Assembly: GCF_000346465.2 (NCBI RefSeq)
Contig: NC_034012.1
Span: 18,402,548-18,466,547, forward strand
Source of the DNA: Prunus persica
Taxonomy: Eukaryota > Streptophyta > Magnoliopsida > Rosales > Rosaceae
Length of the DNA: 64,000 nucleotides
Direction: 5' to 3'
Part shown: positions 12,301 to 24,390 of the stretch, piece after piece
How the letters are laid out: the number at the start of each line of letters is the position of its first letter
Numbering within the stretch: position 1 is the stretch's first letter
Translations under genes and position numbers: made by a program
Notes under the pieces: generated by a model
Databases searched by the model: none
What the model was told of the DNA's origin: nothing
What the model saw: the letters and a program-made list of their open reading frames with translations, nothing else

Positions 12301-12602
12301 AGCCGAGATTGGTGGTGTCCGTAGCCAATAAAGCGTGTGGATGTTCCACAATAGTCTAATCAGTAAGCACAACTTTTTATTTAATTTTATTACTTTAAAT
12401 TGTCAATTACGTTAGAATGTCATTAGTTGAATTGATCGAGTTCTTGTTTTGCTTCAGAGGCGATTGTGGCATGTTCGTGTTGAAGTACATTGAGCTTTTG
12501 AGCGCTGAGATTCCGTTAGCTACTTGCACCTCGCAGAACATGCCCTTTTTTGGGTTGAAATTTGCTGCAGAGATAACACGGGGAGATGCTTACATGCCAT
12601 GA
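9327..12602 (+). pseudogene. DUF1985 plus Ulp1-type cysteine protease, decayed
   Basis: Multi-exon gene. The first coding exon starts MGSNVELV at 9327 and contains the DUF1985 signature: SAEQLEQFKTSCFGHLL, FSGQIVHEVVLRRV and FCLIIGLRFG. The next parts read GGWSFKGFTYVFQ and, after an intron, IWVYDLIPRMA with PRILRW. A charged repeat region (10930-11180) follows. The C-terminal Ulp1 catalytic domain includes HIDLGLYLIRKRQQ (from 11762), the catalytic His in KYKH at 12124, the Asp in VYDS at about 12174, and the Cys in GDCGMFVLKY at about 12472. Ulp1 enzymes cleave SUMO-like modifiers. Stops lie at 9360-9362 (TAA), 11292-11294 (TAG) and 12127-12129 (TAG, directly after the catalytic His, where the family has Trp). 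Frameshifts near 9995 and 10760 confirm decay. DUF1985-Ulp1 genes are abundant plant transposon cargo. Confidence 0.82.
10930..11180 (+). repeat. 30-bp coding minisatellite
   Basis: About eight imperfect 30-bp units of the type GAAGTGAAAAGAAAAAGCAG encode a 10-residue charged repeat (GEEVKRKSSK and variants). The run lies between the DUF1985 part and the Ulp1 domain of the surrounding pseudogene and would form a flexible, highly charged linker. Confidence 0.8.
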
Positions 12603-14507
12603 TATTGGTTGAACTTGGTTTAGGTACATGATGATTAAATAGGTTTTGGGAATGTCCAATTTCAAACTCATGTAAATACACAATAAAGACCTACGGGTCC
12701 TTTTCGAATTCTACCTTTGCTCCTCTATTCTTTTTCGTCTTTCTCAATCTTAGTGTATTTTTGTACATAATTTGAGGTTTAAGTTATTGGACAATAACAA
12801 TTAGAACCAAAATAGTGTCAAATATTATAGCGGATGCATGCTTTCATTTTGATTAGTGTGATACTACGCTACGTTTATTCTGATATTGTGCTAAATGTAT
12901 ATGGAGTTGGATGCAGAGCATAGACAGAAAAATGAAGAAACTGAAATGGAGATGCTGAGGCTTGGTGAGGAGAAAAGTAAATGGATCTGTAAATCTATTG
13001 CACGTAGGCAATCTAAATGGATAGGCAGATGAGTTTTTGAAGTTAGACACATGTCATTCCCATACATAGAATGTGCTTATGGTTCCGTAAAGTATTTTTT
13101 GATTTAATGAAACAAACTTCTGTGTAATATTAGCCTAACTCCTTCACGACATTTACATAACCTTAACCAAACTGCATTGAATTGGGATTTAAAGACTGCA
13201 TATGTGAATTGGGATTTGAAGATGGCTTTTTAAGTGTATTACATCATTGCAAAGTGATATGTCATCGTTTATGCAAGCCACCATTAATCGCAATGGGTTG
13301 CATCTTAATAAGGTAATTCTGTAAGGGGAATAAGCGGCTATGGCCTCGCCTCCAATGTTTTATTCAACCATGCCCTCTTTATAGAAACACATGAAAAAAT
13401 GTCCCCAGGTGCAATGCTATAAAAACTCCGTATTGGTTCCGTACCGCCTCTTGGGTTTGAATCCCTCTCTCCTTTATAATCGGTTAATAAATTCGTTGAT
13501 TTTCTTTTTTTTATTGGTTTTGGGCAGCTCAGTAGCATAAAAGTAATGTATATTGGTGCGTCTATATTGCATCTCTGTTGCGTCTATATTGCTTCTCTAT
13601 TGCGTGTATATCTTACATTTATTGTATGTGTATTGATTGTTTATTGCTTACGAAGGAAATAAACAACAATACACAGGCAACAGACAAGCAATATACACAC
13701 AACAGACAAACAATATACACACAATAGATACGCAATATACACACAATAGACATGCAATATACACACAATAGACATGCAATATACATCAGTCCCCAATTAC
13801 ACCAACCATAAGGAAGTCGTATTGAATAGGAAATTAAACTTAACAGTTGTTCTTCCTACTAAAAGAAAGAATAAGGTCCGTTTCCCCCCTTAAATCTTAC
13901 TTGAGTGGTATTTGTGCCCCCAATAAACATCCAATATTGGAGCAATAACATTCGATATACATGCAGCAAACAATCAATAAACCTTCAATAAACATTCAAT
14001 ATCGGTTCAATAACATGCGAAATACATGCAGTTAATAATCAATAAACCTTCAATAAACATGTAAACAATCAATAAACTTTCAATAAACATTCAATATCGG
14101 AGCAATAACATGCGAAATACATGCAGAAAATAATCAATAAACCTTCAATAAACATTCAATATCATGCGATCTATATGCAGTAAACAATCAATGAACTTTA
14201 AGTATACGCAAATAAACAATCTATATACACTAAATAATTATGCAATTTTCAAAAAAAATGTATTGTCTTGTTATTGCATCGTATTGGCCCTGTATTTGAT
14301 TTTATTGTCTTCGTATGATTTTATTTTTTTAAAGTAAGTCTTGGAAAGTTTTTGCTGGGTTTCAAACAAGTAAATGCTTTTGTTTAAATTCAATGCCAAT
14401 CCACCTATTTCAAGAACAAAAATTACAATATGGGTTTGAAAACTCATTGGTGGTGCGTGCAACATGTCTTTTTGGGGAGAACTTTCACAATCCTTGAAAC
14501 TGTGCAC
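12603..14507. other. Non-coding stretch with AT-rich minisatellites
   Basis: No gene is recognised. Two simple-repeat fields stand out. At about 13670-13795, units like CAATATACACACAATAGACA are repeated. At about 13915-14230, units like CAATCAATAAACCTTCAATA alternate with AACATGCGAAATACATGCAG. Confidence 0.65.
13670..14230 (+). repeat. AT-rich minisatellite fields
   Basis: The first field repeats CAATATACACACAATAGAC with a period of about 21 bp. The second repeats a roughly 75-bp composite of TCAATAAACCTTCAATAAAC and ATTCAATATCGG. The two are separated by about 120 bp of ordinary sequence and share the words CAATA and ATACA. Confidence 0.7.
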
Positions 14508-14904
14508 TTAATTGATCATTAAAAGAACAAATAATATGACAATTGATACAACTAATAAAACTAATACCAAGTCCTTAATGGACTTCAGCATATTCAGCAC
14601 TGTAGCATCATACGTGTCATATTGATGTTCTGCTTCAGCGGAGGTTACATCAACCCATTCGAATCCATTGCAACTGGTGGCTCCCTAATTGCAGGCATCA
14701 TATATGCAAAATAATTCAGTCAGAGTTAGACATAGGTTTTTTTTCACCCACATACATATTCTTGAAATGAAAACTTACATAGGAGGTTAGACACTTCCAA
14801 AATGGCTTCCCTCAATTTTTATCTGATTTTGAAACCCGAAGCACCATTGTAGCTCCACAATACTGACACCTCTTTGTTTGAGCGGGAGATGAAGACGAAG
14901 ACAT
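14508..14904 (-). pseudogene. Small GRF-type zinc finger membrane protein, two exons, stop at codon 31
   Basis: Exon 1 (14904-14779) starts MSSSSSPAQTKRCQYCG and holds the first Cys pair and PFWKC. The donor GTAAGT abuts it. Exon 2 (14684-14508, after TTAG) reads GATSCNGFEWVD and then a C-terminal hydrophobic segment of about 22 residues (LVLVLLVVSIVILFVLL) before the stop. Together these give the C..C..C..C pattern and FEW end of GRF zinc fingers with a membrane anchor, a small protein type frequent in plant transposon-rich DNA. Both splice sites are clean and in phase 0, about 100 codons in total. The TGA at 14812-14814 interrupts codon 31 where Arg is plausible (CGA to TGA). What it binds is unknown. 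Confidence 0.68.
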
Positions 14905-15565
14905 ATTGAATCTTCTCACTTGTACCTCTTCTCACTCAGATCTTCTCACTGAAACCTCTTCGGACTCATACCTTCTCACTCATAGTTCTCAGTCATACCC
15001 CTTCACTCATAACCCTAAACTTCTCACTCAGCTCTCTCTCATCTCTGCCCAAATCGAATTATATCCTTCTTTTCTGTGTGTGGGTAGGTTGGTCACGATC
15101 TGGACACCTGTACCGTCAGAATTGTGACATCTTTTACCCCGAAAAGTAATATAATATTTCACTACCAAATATTAATCTGAAAATTTAGGGGACACTGCTT
15201 GAAATATATTATTTTATTTATATTTCATTAAGGCAACTAGTTGGATAAGAATTCATCATCATTGGTTCCATTTTAATAACATTACTAGGGGTAGTTTGGT
15301 GTGGGAAAATGAAAAAGTATATGATGGGACCTTCTGTGACTAGTCAGTAATCCATCACATTTGTATCAATGAATTTGATGGCGGGAAAATCCTAAAAATG
15401 GCTATGCAAATAGGTTATTAATTGACTTTTTGACTGTCTGACTCTCTATGCAATTTTATGACGTTTTCCCTTCTTTTGTCTTAAGTTTTAGGGTGTTGGG
15501 TTCAGTTTCTTTAAAAACGGTCAACTTGGAAAAACCCCAAGTGAAAACACCTTTTCAAAAAACAC

Positions 15566-15573
15566 TATAAACA
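15566..15573 (+). promoter_or_regulatory. TATA box of the F-box-like gene
   Basis: TATAAACA lies 93 bp before the ATG of the downstream gene, in an otherwise AC-rich leader. This is normal spacing for a plant core promoter with a leader of about 60 bp. No other TATA-like word lies closer to the ATG. Confidence 0.55.
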
Positions 15574-15658
15574 GAGGCTAAAACAAAACCAAAACCCCAT
15601 ATATTCTCATTTCTCCCCTCTTCCACTCCTCAAATCGTTCCATTCCAAAAACATTTCA

Positions 15659-16441
15659 ATGAATTCGAAACATTTCACTACACTCGGAGGAAAGAGAAAG
15701 AAGCATCTCCATTTGGATATGCCCCAAGCCTTCATCCCGGAGTTAGCTTGGTTTAAAGTGATGTTATACGTGGCAACCCAATCATCGGAAGATCTCTTCC
15801 GTATGGCATCTGTGTGCCCATTGTTCCATACTTTGGCAAACACTCCACAAGTGTGGAACACCATTTCAATGGCAAAGTACCCAGACCATCCTGGCTGGTA
15901 CCGTGCCAATCCTGCGGTCCAGCATTTCTTGCAACAATGTAGGGCTTGCGATAACCCTGAGTCGATATTTAGAGAAGCATTCGAAGTGTTTTTCAAGCAG
16001 GGTAACGTGGAAGCGTTGTATGGGATGCGCATTGCAGCCACGGCAGGCCATATGGAAGCGGCATATCTAGTTGGACTACTTGGCATGTCCGGAATTGGTC
16101 AGTCAAAAGAGGATGCATTAGAATTCTTGTGTTCTTTGAATCAACGTAACAACATTGATATGAAAGGAACAAGGGATGCTTTGAGACAAAGATTAAGCCG
16201 ACCAATAGTTGCAAGACATATCCTAGATATGTTTGACTATGGGAAGATTAAGTTCAATCACTACAGCGCTTGTAACAACAATGAATGGTGTTTTGTTATT
16301 CAAGGCTGGCCTACTGAAGAAAAGATAAATCCTGCCTTCTGGACTTGTTGCAATCGATGCAAATGGCACCGTGAGAGTATTTTTTGGTTCAAGGTGATGC
16401 GTGTGTATGTTGTGCGAGGGAATCCATACCCTTTTAATTAG
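15659..16441 (+). CDS. F-box-like protein of the At1g67623/At2g35280 type
   Basis: Single-exon gene, 260 residues, starting MNSKHFTTLGGKRKK. Residues about 20-70 (FIPELAWFKVMLYVATQSSEDLFRM... and VWNTISMAKYP) resemble a degenerate F-box that would dock on SKP1 in an SCF ubiquitin ligase. The middle (EVFFKQGNVEALYGM, GHMEAAYLVGLLGM) looks like a SEL1/TPR-like helical repeat. The C-terminus has clustered cysteines (FWTCCNRCKWHRES). This order is that of the Arabidopsis putative F-box proteins At1g67623 and At2g35280. The frame is intact and a TATA box lies upstream, unlike the decayed neighbours, so it may be expressed. Target proteins are unknown. It sits inside the candidate MULE and could be cargo. 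Confidence 0.75.
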   Translation: MNSKHFTTLGGKRKKHLHLDMPQAFIPELAWFKVMLYVATQSSEDLFRMASVCPLFHTLANTPQVWNTISMAKYPDHPGWYRANPAVQHFLQQCRACDNPESIFREAFEVFFKQGNVEALYGMRIAATAGHMEAAYLVGLLGMSGIGQSKEDALEFLCSLNQRNNIDMKGTRDALRQRLSRPIVARHILDMFDYGKIKFNHYSACNNNEWCFVIQGWPTEEKINPAFWTCCNRCKWHRESIFWFKVMRVYVVRGNPYPFN

Positions 16442-17088
16442 TTGTAGTATGTTTTTACGGTTTTTATGCATTGTGGACTCTTCAGTTCTAGGTTGACTGG
16501 CTATGTTGTACAAATGTTGTTTAAATGTTGGGTTTTAATCTATTTTGTCTGGTGTTTGTGCTGTCATAAACCGTTTTATATATAAATGTATAATATATAT
16601 TATATAGCGGAATTATTACTGACATCATAGACGGCTAAGAATGACATTTTACTGACACAGATATTTTGCACAACTGCAATCTTAATATTTGGTAAACGAA
16701 CAGGCATGCATGGAGTAAATAGGTGTCTTTTCACCAGTGCTTGGGAATAACATTTTCCCACTTAGCATATCCGAAATGATTTGGTTACAAGTTTCTTAAG
16801 CAAAACTTGAACAGTGAATGACGTTGAATAATTTTTTCCTGATGTTGTAGAATGGATGACTTGTATATTTCCATTTTATTTTTCAAAACATCCCTTAAAC
16901 CTAAAAAAAAAAAAAATTAACAAATTGAAGAAGAGAGAAACCGATTAGCACCAGAAATGGCCTATTCGCACGGAAAATAAAAAAAAAAGTTGGAGTAAAT
17001 ATAATTAACAGATGGACAGGCTAAAAAGTAATATAATAATAATAAAAATAATTTAGGATAAATAATAATAAAATACTAATGTAGCATA
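16442..17088. other. 3' flank of the F-box-like gene, AT-rich
   Basis: I see no coding potential. It is AT-rich, with an A run near 16902-16914 and short poly-A tracts near 16979. The first part is probably the 3' UTR of the F-box-like gene. Confidence 0.5.
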
Positions 17089-18540
17089 ACCATGAAACAG
17101 GGAATTCAGTAGGAAGATGAAATCTCAATAAGTTCGTAGCAATTTTCGGAACATTATTGGGATTTTTGTGTATTTAGTTATGAATTTTCCAAGAAAAAGT
17201 AATAAAATAATAATTTAGGGTAAAATGCAAGGATGTGGCCATGTTGACTGACGTACACTTGTGCAAGTGGTGAAAGGTGATGGGCTGAGATCGCGTCAGG
17301 TGTCCTCTTGCAATTATTTTGGCTTTTTTAGTGCAAAAATCTTTGAAAAAGGTAATAAATAGTAGGAAAATTCTAAAAATGCCCCGAAAATTACCCGGGC
17401 CTCCTTGTGACGTTATAAAACTAGGGGAACCTATAAATCATCCGCCTCCCAATGAAAAAATCCAAATTGTTTTAGATAACTCACTTTCCTCTTAACCCTA
17501 AGTATTTATGTTTGTTAACTTTAACTTCAATAACCTACTTCAACAATCATCTCCCGTTAATATTCGGAATTAATTTTTAAAATGAGTAACCATGAATCGG
17601 GGAATTCAACAAGGGAGATTGAGTGTCAATGAGTTTGTAGCAATTTTCGGATCATTTTTCTAATTTTTGTGTATTTAGTTATGAATTTTCTAAGAAAAAG
17701 TAATAAAATAATAATTATGGGTAAAATGCAAGGATGTGGCCATGTAGACTGACGTACACTTGTGCAAGTGGTGAAAGGTGATGGGCTGAGATCACGCCAG
17801 GTGTCCTCTTGCAATTATTTTGACTTTTTTAGTGCAAAAATCTTTGAAAAAAGGTAATAAATAGTAGGAAAATCCTAAAAATACCCCGAAAATTACTCCG
17901 GCCTCCTTGTGACGTTATAAAACTAGGGGAACCTATAAATCATCTGTTTCGTAATGAAAAAATCTAAATTATTTTACATAACTCGCTTTCCTCTTAACCC
18001 TAAGTATATATGTTTGTTAACTTTAACTTCAATAACAAGCATCTCCCGTTAATGTTCGGAATAATTTTTAAAAATACGTAACCATGAATCGGGGAATTCA
18101 ACAAGGGAGATGAAGTGTGAATGAGTTCGTAGCAATTTTCGGATCATTTTTCTAATTTTTGTGTATTTAGTTATGAATTTTCTAAGAAAAAGTAATAAAA
18201 TAATAATTTATGATAAAATACAAGGATGTGGCCATGTTGATTGACGTATACTTGTGCAAGTGGTGAAAGGTGACGCGCTGAGATTGCACCAGGTGTCCTT
18301 TTGCAATTATTTTGGCTTTTTTAGTGCAAAAATCTTTGAAAAAAGGTAATAAATAGTAGGAAAATCCTAAAAATGCCCCGAAAATTACTCGGACCTCCTT
18401 GTGATGTTATAAACTAGGGGAACCTATAAATCATCCGTTTCGCAATGAAAAATCCAAATTATTTTTACATAACTCACTTTCCTCTTAACCCTACGTATAT
18501 ATTTTTGTTCACTTTAACAAGTATATTTCCTTAATATTAG
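17089..18540 (+). repeat. Three tandem units of about 490 bp
   Basis: Units begin at CCATGAA(A/T)C(A/G)GGG: about 17089, 17589 and 18081, giving periods of 500 and 492 bp. Each contains GACGTACACTTGTGCAAGTG or a close variant, AAATCTTTGAAAAA and a TATA-like stretch (GACGTTATAAAACTAGGGGA). They end in CACTTTCCTCTTAACCCTA. No ORF of note lies inside. They may be amplified promoter-like or 3' flank sequence. Confidence 0.85.
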
Positions 18541-18660
18541 TTATATAATTTGTAATAATACAAGAATTAGTTTCCTTTTAGATATAAGGATGTAAAATAA
18601 TCTGTTTTGTTATAATAATGTACATATATAATAATTGCACATGCTTTGAAACCATCATTG

Positions 18661-18770
18661 CAACTACGCCTAGAGCTTTGAACACGTCAGAGGTATTCAA
18701 TAAGTTGTCCACATGCAACTGCGCCTAGAGCTTTGAACGCGTCAGAGGTATTCAATAAGTTGTCCATATG
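18661..18770 (+). repeat. 55-bp tandem duplication
   Basis: Two adjacent 55-bp units (18661-18715, 18716-18770) starting CAACT(A/G)CGCCTAGAGCTTT differ at few positions. The sequence that follows (GGGAATCAGTAA...ATCATGTCCA) recurs in diverged form at about 27845-27880, downstream of the coiled-coil gene. Confidence 0.85.
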
Positions 18771-19110
18771 ACCCCGCATTGGGAATCAGTAATATATTTT
18801 CTATCATGTCCAATCACATAAAATAATGCCATACTTTTTCTGAAAAACCTCACACAAGTCAAGCAATTTTGAAATATTAGTGAATATTTGTCCTAGTCTA
18901 TATGAGTGATTATATATTCAGTCTGCATTTTTTCACAGTATATGTTCACTTTGAGAGGGATTCCACAAACATATAATATAAAGAAAGAAAGAAATAGTAG
19001 GAGATGAACCAGTACAAACAATAATATATAAATGGTACATAATAATTCCATAACCTTGTCACAAACGCACTCACAAATGCTTTTCCATAAACCTTGTCCT
19101 AACATATAAT

Positions 19111-20962
19111 TGTTGAGGCCCAAAAAAATCCACGCTTCGGCCCAAATAAATGCTCAGCCCAATGCAATACCTTACCGAGAAGAAACCCAATTTAGGCACG
19201 CGAAAGTTCTCCATATGCGCTTGTACACATACCACGCCAAGCAAATAAACAACACGCCATGCTACAAGCTTAAGTGGGCCCAAGCCACGCAAGATGCCCG
19301 GGGCTTGCTTGAGTGGGTTGTGGTATGGAAGGTAATAGGTCGTCATGAGGCCCATTAATGGGACGAGAAATGGAGGTTCCAGGTTGCTTGGGAGCCTCGG
19401 AACCCAAGCCCATTTCTTAAGCCCAAATATATGGGTGAGCAAAAAGGGAAAATAACCCAACTAAAATTAGCCCAATCAAAGAATAGCCCAACCAAGAAGC
19501 CCATCATTCAACAAAAATAGCCCATTTACTTAGTGAACCTTGGCCCATACAATTGCCATAGATGAACCACAAGCTCCAGCACCTAGCTGGAATAGAAGCC
19601 ACGAAAAGGAAGTTTGAAAGTTCATTGAATAAGGCTGCTGGGAAGTGCCAGCACATGGGAATGGATCAAGTTCCAAAACAAAACACCAGAGAAACCAAGG
19701 GATGTTAACATGCAAGCTGCCAGGAAGAGAGACACTCTTCAAACCAACATACACATCCCAACTCCTTCCCTATCAAAACTGGTTACAGGAAAGAGTGAGA
19801 AAGAAAGGAAGAAAATGGCTGGAAGTAGAAATCTTCTACGGAAGCAGCCGCAGGAAAGGAGGCCTTGAGCTCCAAAATCCCTGATTTTGTGCAAATAGAT
19901 AGAGAAAAATCTCACTAAAACAGGAAAAGTCAAGAGAGGAAAGGAAAAGGGAAGGAAAACCTTGCTAAGTTGGGGAAGAAACCATTAGGGTTTCTTGGGG
20001 AATGAAGGTTTCCCGCAGCTATAAAAGGAGGTCTCTTCCACCTAGCAAAAACCAACCCAGGCTGAGAGAGCAAGCTCCCTCTCTTACTTGCAAAAATCTA
20101 GTAACCCTATTCACTCTTCTTCTTCGTTCTTCTCTGTTAACAGACTATTTTCAGAGTCTGTCAAGCTGCCGGAAGAAGTAATGCCCTTCCTTTACCCCTT
20201 TTTAGCCAAGATCATCCTGCAAACCTTGTCTCCCTCATCTTAAACACTCCCATTTCTCCCTAGGAAGCCTTATTTTCCTCTTTGGTGCTCAACTCATGCT
20301 GACCTTGCTCCCATGCCACAATCTCCTCATGCTAAGCTAAAACTTTATCTGTAAGCAAGCATAAATCACCTGTAAGCAGCCTTCATTTTCGTTGGTGAAG
20401 GTAACCAGAACACTTCCTAAGGCTTTACTGCCCTTTCGAAGTGCTTTTGGGGCTTAATTTTCGAACTCAGGCACAGGGGGCAATTCCAGTAATTTCCCCT
20501 TTACGGCAGCCCAGCCTATTTGCAGCTGCCGGAAGAAAAAGACCCCCACAATAATAAATAAAGGCAACATTGCATATGATGCAACCATGTCCAAATCTGA
20601 TACGTGATCACAAGAAAATGGACATGGCAGCAACATATGACTGAAGTAGATGGGCTCTTTGCATCTTGTGTTATCGTAATTAAAGACATCAAAAGATTAA
20701 GGTTGAAATCTTCCATAGTAGTAAGCATCAAAATAGGTTTGCAGCAGAGATTAACGCAAATTCCAATTCCACTGATTTGCCTCTGCTCAAACACGAGAAC
20801 CAAAATGGTTACTTCCCTTGCTGAGTATATTTGTTAACGTCGAAAACGGTAATAGATGACCAATCAAACCCGGGTACGACGAGTTTTGCATAGGATCGGA
20901 AGTAGTCGAATCCAGCTTGCATCACACGCTTCTTTGACTCCACTGCATTAGATGAGTTCTTG
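19111..20962 (+). repeat. Left 1852-bp LTR-like repeat
   Basis: It aligns without gaps to 24403-26254. I find five differences by eye (for example near 19127, 19215 and 19246), about 99.7% identity. It holds the TATA box TATAAAAGG at 20020-20028, followed by a leader rich in CTCCCTCTC. On the minus strand its last 160 bp carry the coding tail described at 26101-26480. Confidence 0.85.
20020..20028 (+). promoter_or_regulatory. TATA box of the LTR-like repeat
   Basis: TATAAAAGG lies about 910 bp into the repeat, preceded by GC-rich CCCGCAGC and followed by a pyrimidine-rich leader, the normal layout of a plant LTR promoter. The same word is at 25312-25320 in the right copy. Confidence 0.55.
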
Positions 20963-23519
20963 CAAGAATTACCAACGAGGAATATGCTGTAAAAGGGCAA
21001 AGTATGAAGCAGGTTCTCTGTGTTAAAGCCAAGAAATCTCCACGCTAGCATGCAAGCTATATGAACTTCACAGGCCAAGCAAAGCAAGCCATCTCATGCC
21101 AAGCGAAATGCATAAACAAAAAAAAAATTTTGAAGCATCATGCAATCTATTACTCGATCTTATGACAAGCAAAGTTCCCATTTCATGCTCAATCAATCAT
21201 TCCAGCAGACCCTTTCACAAAGCAAGTGTTACAAACTGAACACCACTTACCTCCTAGTAACCTTTTTCACAAAAACAAAAAAATCCCTATGAGCTACATG
21301 ACAATCTTGCAGACCCATCATATACATGTTTATATCTATCCCTATAAAGCCAAGAAAAAAAAGTTAGCCATGTCCAAACTATAAGCTCAAAAGAGGAAAC
21401 AAATGGTGCTCTCCTCCAGCTTTCAACAGCCTCTAACCCTATGTATTAATCATGCAGTTACAAGCATATGCTCGTGATGCATATAGTTCAATCAAAGAAG
21501 GTGGTCAAGAACGTAGCACACGCAAAGTATACGCCAAGCATGCAAGTCAAGCTCACGCCAAAGAAAAGGCTTAAGCAAATATCAAAGCAGCATGCAATTT
21601 ATCCATGGCAAGCAAAATTCTCAAGCAATTCCCATGACAAGCAAATTCTCCCTCAAAATACAAAAAGATTCAAGCATTGCAGAGCATGCATTCTGTTAAT
21701 TTCTATTTCCACAAGATCGGAGAAAAGTCCAGATTTAATCAAGCGTGTGTTCACAAGAAAAACAAGCCTAGGCCAAACACCAGTCTATGTCTATTCCTAC
21801 AAAGCCAAAAGAAAGACTCAAGATTCCAGTGAAGGAGCAGAACTATTTACTGAGAAATCGAGATAGAAATCCAAATTGCCAAGTTGCGAAATTGGTAAAC
21901 TCGAAGCTTCCAGTGACAATGGATACAACACAAGCTTTCGGCACCCTCCCTGCCTGTGCCAGAGACGTATACACCTACATAGAAAAAAACGCATCATGCA
22001 AAGTTCAGCCTTTTCACCAGCTCAAAAAAGGGCCACCACATGATAAAAGGGGATGCCGAAAGCATAATCGCTATTGAAGCATAATTTCCAAAGACAAGTT
22101 GCAAGAGACCAAAACTCACTTTCATGCGATCAAAATCCTAGAAAATTAGACTTCTCATGCTTTCTCATGCTTTGGAGATTCTAAACAAGAGAATATGTTA
22201 GCCAAAATCAGACGCCGGAAAGGTACTCATACTCAAAGGGAGGCGCTGGAAGCATAATTTTCTCAAAGTGCAAGCAAACTCATCTATCAAGCATCTGAAA
22301 AAATTCAAAAGGCGTGATACCAATCCACATGCTAAAAAATTTCATTTCATTCAAGCATTTCAAGCAATTTGAAGAACTCATGCTCTTACGACAATACCTT
22401 TCAACATCATGCTCTCACAACAATATTGCTCAAGAACATGCTCTAGCAATACTCAGATCAGCACTCAATGCCAACAGAAAGGACATGCTAAATTCCCAAG
22501 CAAAAGCAACACGCCAAGCAAAACTTATACACAAGCTTTCCAACCATCCTAGCTAGAACATCCCACCTTTAGAAAATCACTATAAATCAAGCTTACAACC
22601 AACAAATCCCAAACTTTCTAGCTTAGAACTAGACATATCAAGTTTCATTTTTTCAAAATTTCGTTGCATTTCGAGCTAGGGAAGCATGTCAAACAGATTC
22701 CTAAAATAGCCCATGCCAGAGGAACTGCACAGCTCCAGTAGCTTAGCCCTTACTTTGAAATTCCAACAAAAATTCATTTTTTCTTCAAGTGACACAAGAC
22801 CAATTCCAACATAGCCATTGAGAAGTCCATTTTTTATAAAGATCCAACTCAGATTCGAAAAGAAACATTTCAAAAGTTCAAAAAACAACCAGCAGGCTAC
22901 TTTGAGATATTTTGACAAACACTTGGCATGCATAGCCAAGTGAACTCGTATGACTCTTGTTTATCACCAAGCTAGAATCCTAAACCAGAAGCTCAACCTC
23001 AGAATTCGATTTCTAGTTCACAAATTCTGGAAAATGAAGAGGAACTCAAGCATTCATGCATAGAAAGCAAAGGCATCAACATCAACTCCTGAACATACTT
23101 CAGAAAAATGGAGGCAGTGATCACTACAATGGGTGGATGATCCTCAATTTTGGATATGCTATAAACAACATGATTTCGAGCAAATTTTGTGAAGTAAGCA
23201 CAGTCATCCGAGTATCAGAAGTTAAAGATACATGCAGAAGCAGAATCTGCAGAACCTCACCAGCCATGGATGAACACAGAAGTTGCAGACCAGCTTTGAG
23301 GCATCAGAAAAATTCAAAGAATTCAGAAAATTTTACAGGCTATAGTACTCGAGCAGATGAGCAACATTCGTCCAGGAAGTTTTCTGATCCGAGCTTCCAA
23401 AATATGACTTATGTACTGATGCACAATGCCCACGGGTTTGGGTCTTGAAGAAGAAGAAGAAAGAAGAGAATGAGAGAAAACCAGAAGTAAATCATGTCAA
23501 GACAAGTCACGTGCTTCAG

Positions 23520-23705
23520 GCACATGCCCTATCCCATTTCAAACAAAACATTTTTCAGTACCTGCTCTACTTCAAACATCCTTCCAGCACACGCCCTATT
23601 TAAAATATTTTTTCAGCACCTGCCCTGTTTCAAATATCCTTCCAGCACATGCCCTATTCCAAATACCCTCCCAGCACATGCCCTACTTCAAGCATTCTTC
23701 CAATA
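23520..23705 (+). repeat. 29-bp tandem array, about six units
   Basis: Units of the type CACATGCCCTATTCCAAATA followed by CC(T/C)TCCCAG repeat about six times with substitutions, the first unit being longer. This is inside the non-coding interior. Confidence 0.75.
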
Positions 23706-24390
23706 TCTAGCCATCATGTCGCACACTATCACGTTCACTAAGGTTTTGTTTGCCAAATTCAAGTGTTCTGGGGCTGGTGCTGTAAACTCAATACAAGCCA
23801 AGGCCAAGCAATACCAAGCATACATGCAAAAATCAAGCATACATGCCAATGCCAAGCATCCAAGCATACATGCCAATGCTAAGTATCCAAGCATACAAGT
23901 CAAAGCCAAGCATATATGTCAATGCCAAGCGTTAAGCCAGATACCAAGAATACATGCCAACATCAAGCATGCAAATCAATACAACTCTTGCGAATCACAA
24001 CTATGCAAAATCAAGTCTCTCTAGTCACTCAAGCAAATAAATCATGCAAGCTAAGTTATTTTGAGCTAATCCACCAAGCATTTTCTCCTATATCATGCCA
24101 CAAAATAGGTCAACTGTTGGTAACTCTAGTAAGTAATCTCCAAAATTACAGTGTCTAGGAAAGTTCTTCAAGGCAACACCCTCGGTGTTTAAGAAGGATT
24201 GAGTTTTAAGCGGGACCATTGCGACCCCTCTAACCTTCCCGGAAAAAACCTGGCTGTAATTTCAGAGACACTTAACTGGTCATCCTTGAGTTGCTCCTAA
24301 ACCCATGCCATGCCATGCCACTGCATTTTATTTTTGGGCTAGAAATTGATTATTTGGGCCATTTCAATACACATTCATGGCCCCAATAAT

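Noticed and set aside
13390..13480. Possible tRNA-derived SINE: GGTTTGAATCC at 13454 resembles a Pol III B box.
   Set aside because: No convincing A box lies 30-40 bp upstream, no poly-A or T tail and no flanking duplication were found.
13670..14230. CRISPR-like array of short repeats.
   Set aside because: Units are contiguous AT-rich minisatellites without unique spacers, in a plant genome.
20516..20837. Short proteins in the middle of the 1852-bp repeat on both strands.
   Set aside because: They overlap in opposite directions without protein-like features. The same frames recur in the second copy only because the DNA is duplicated.
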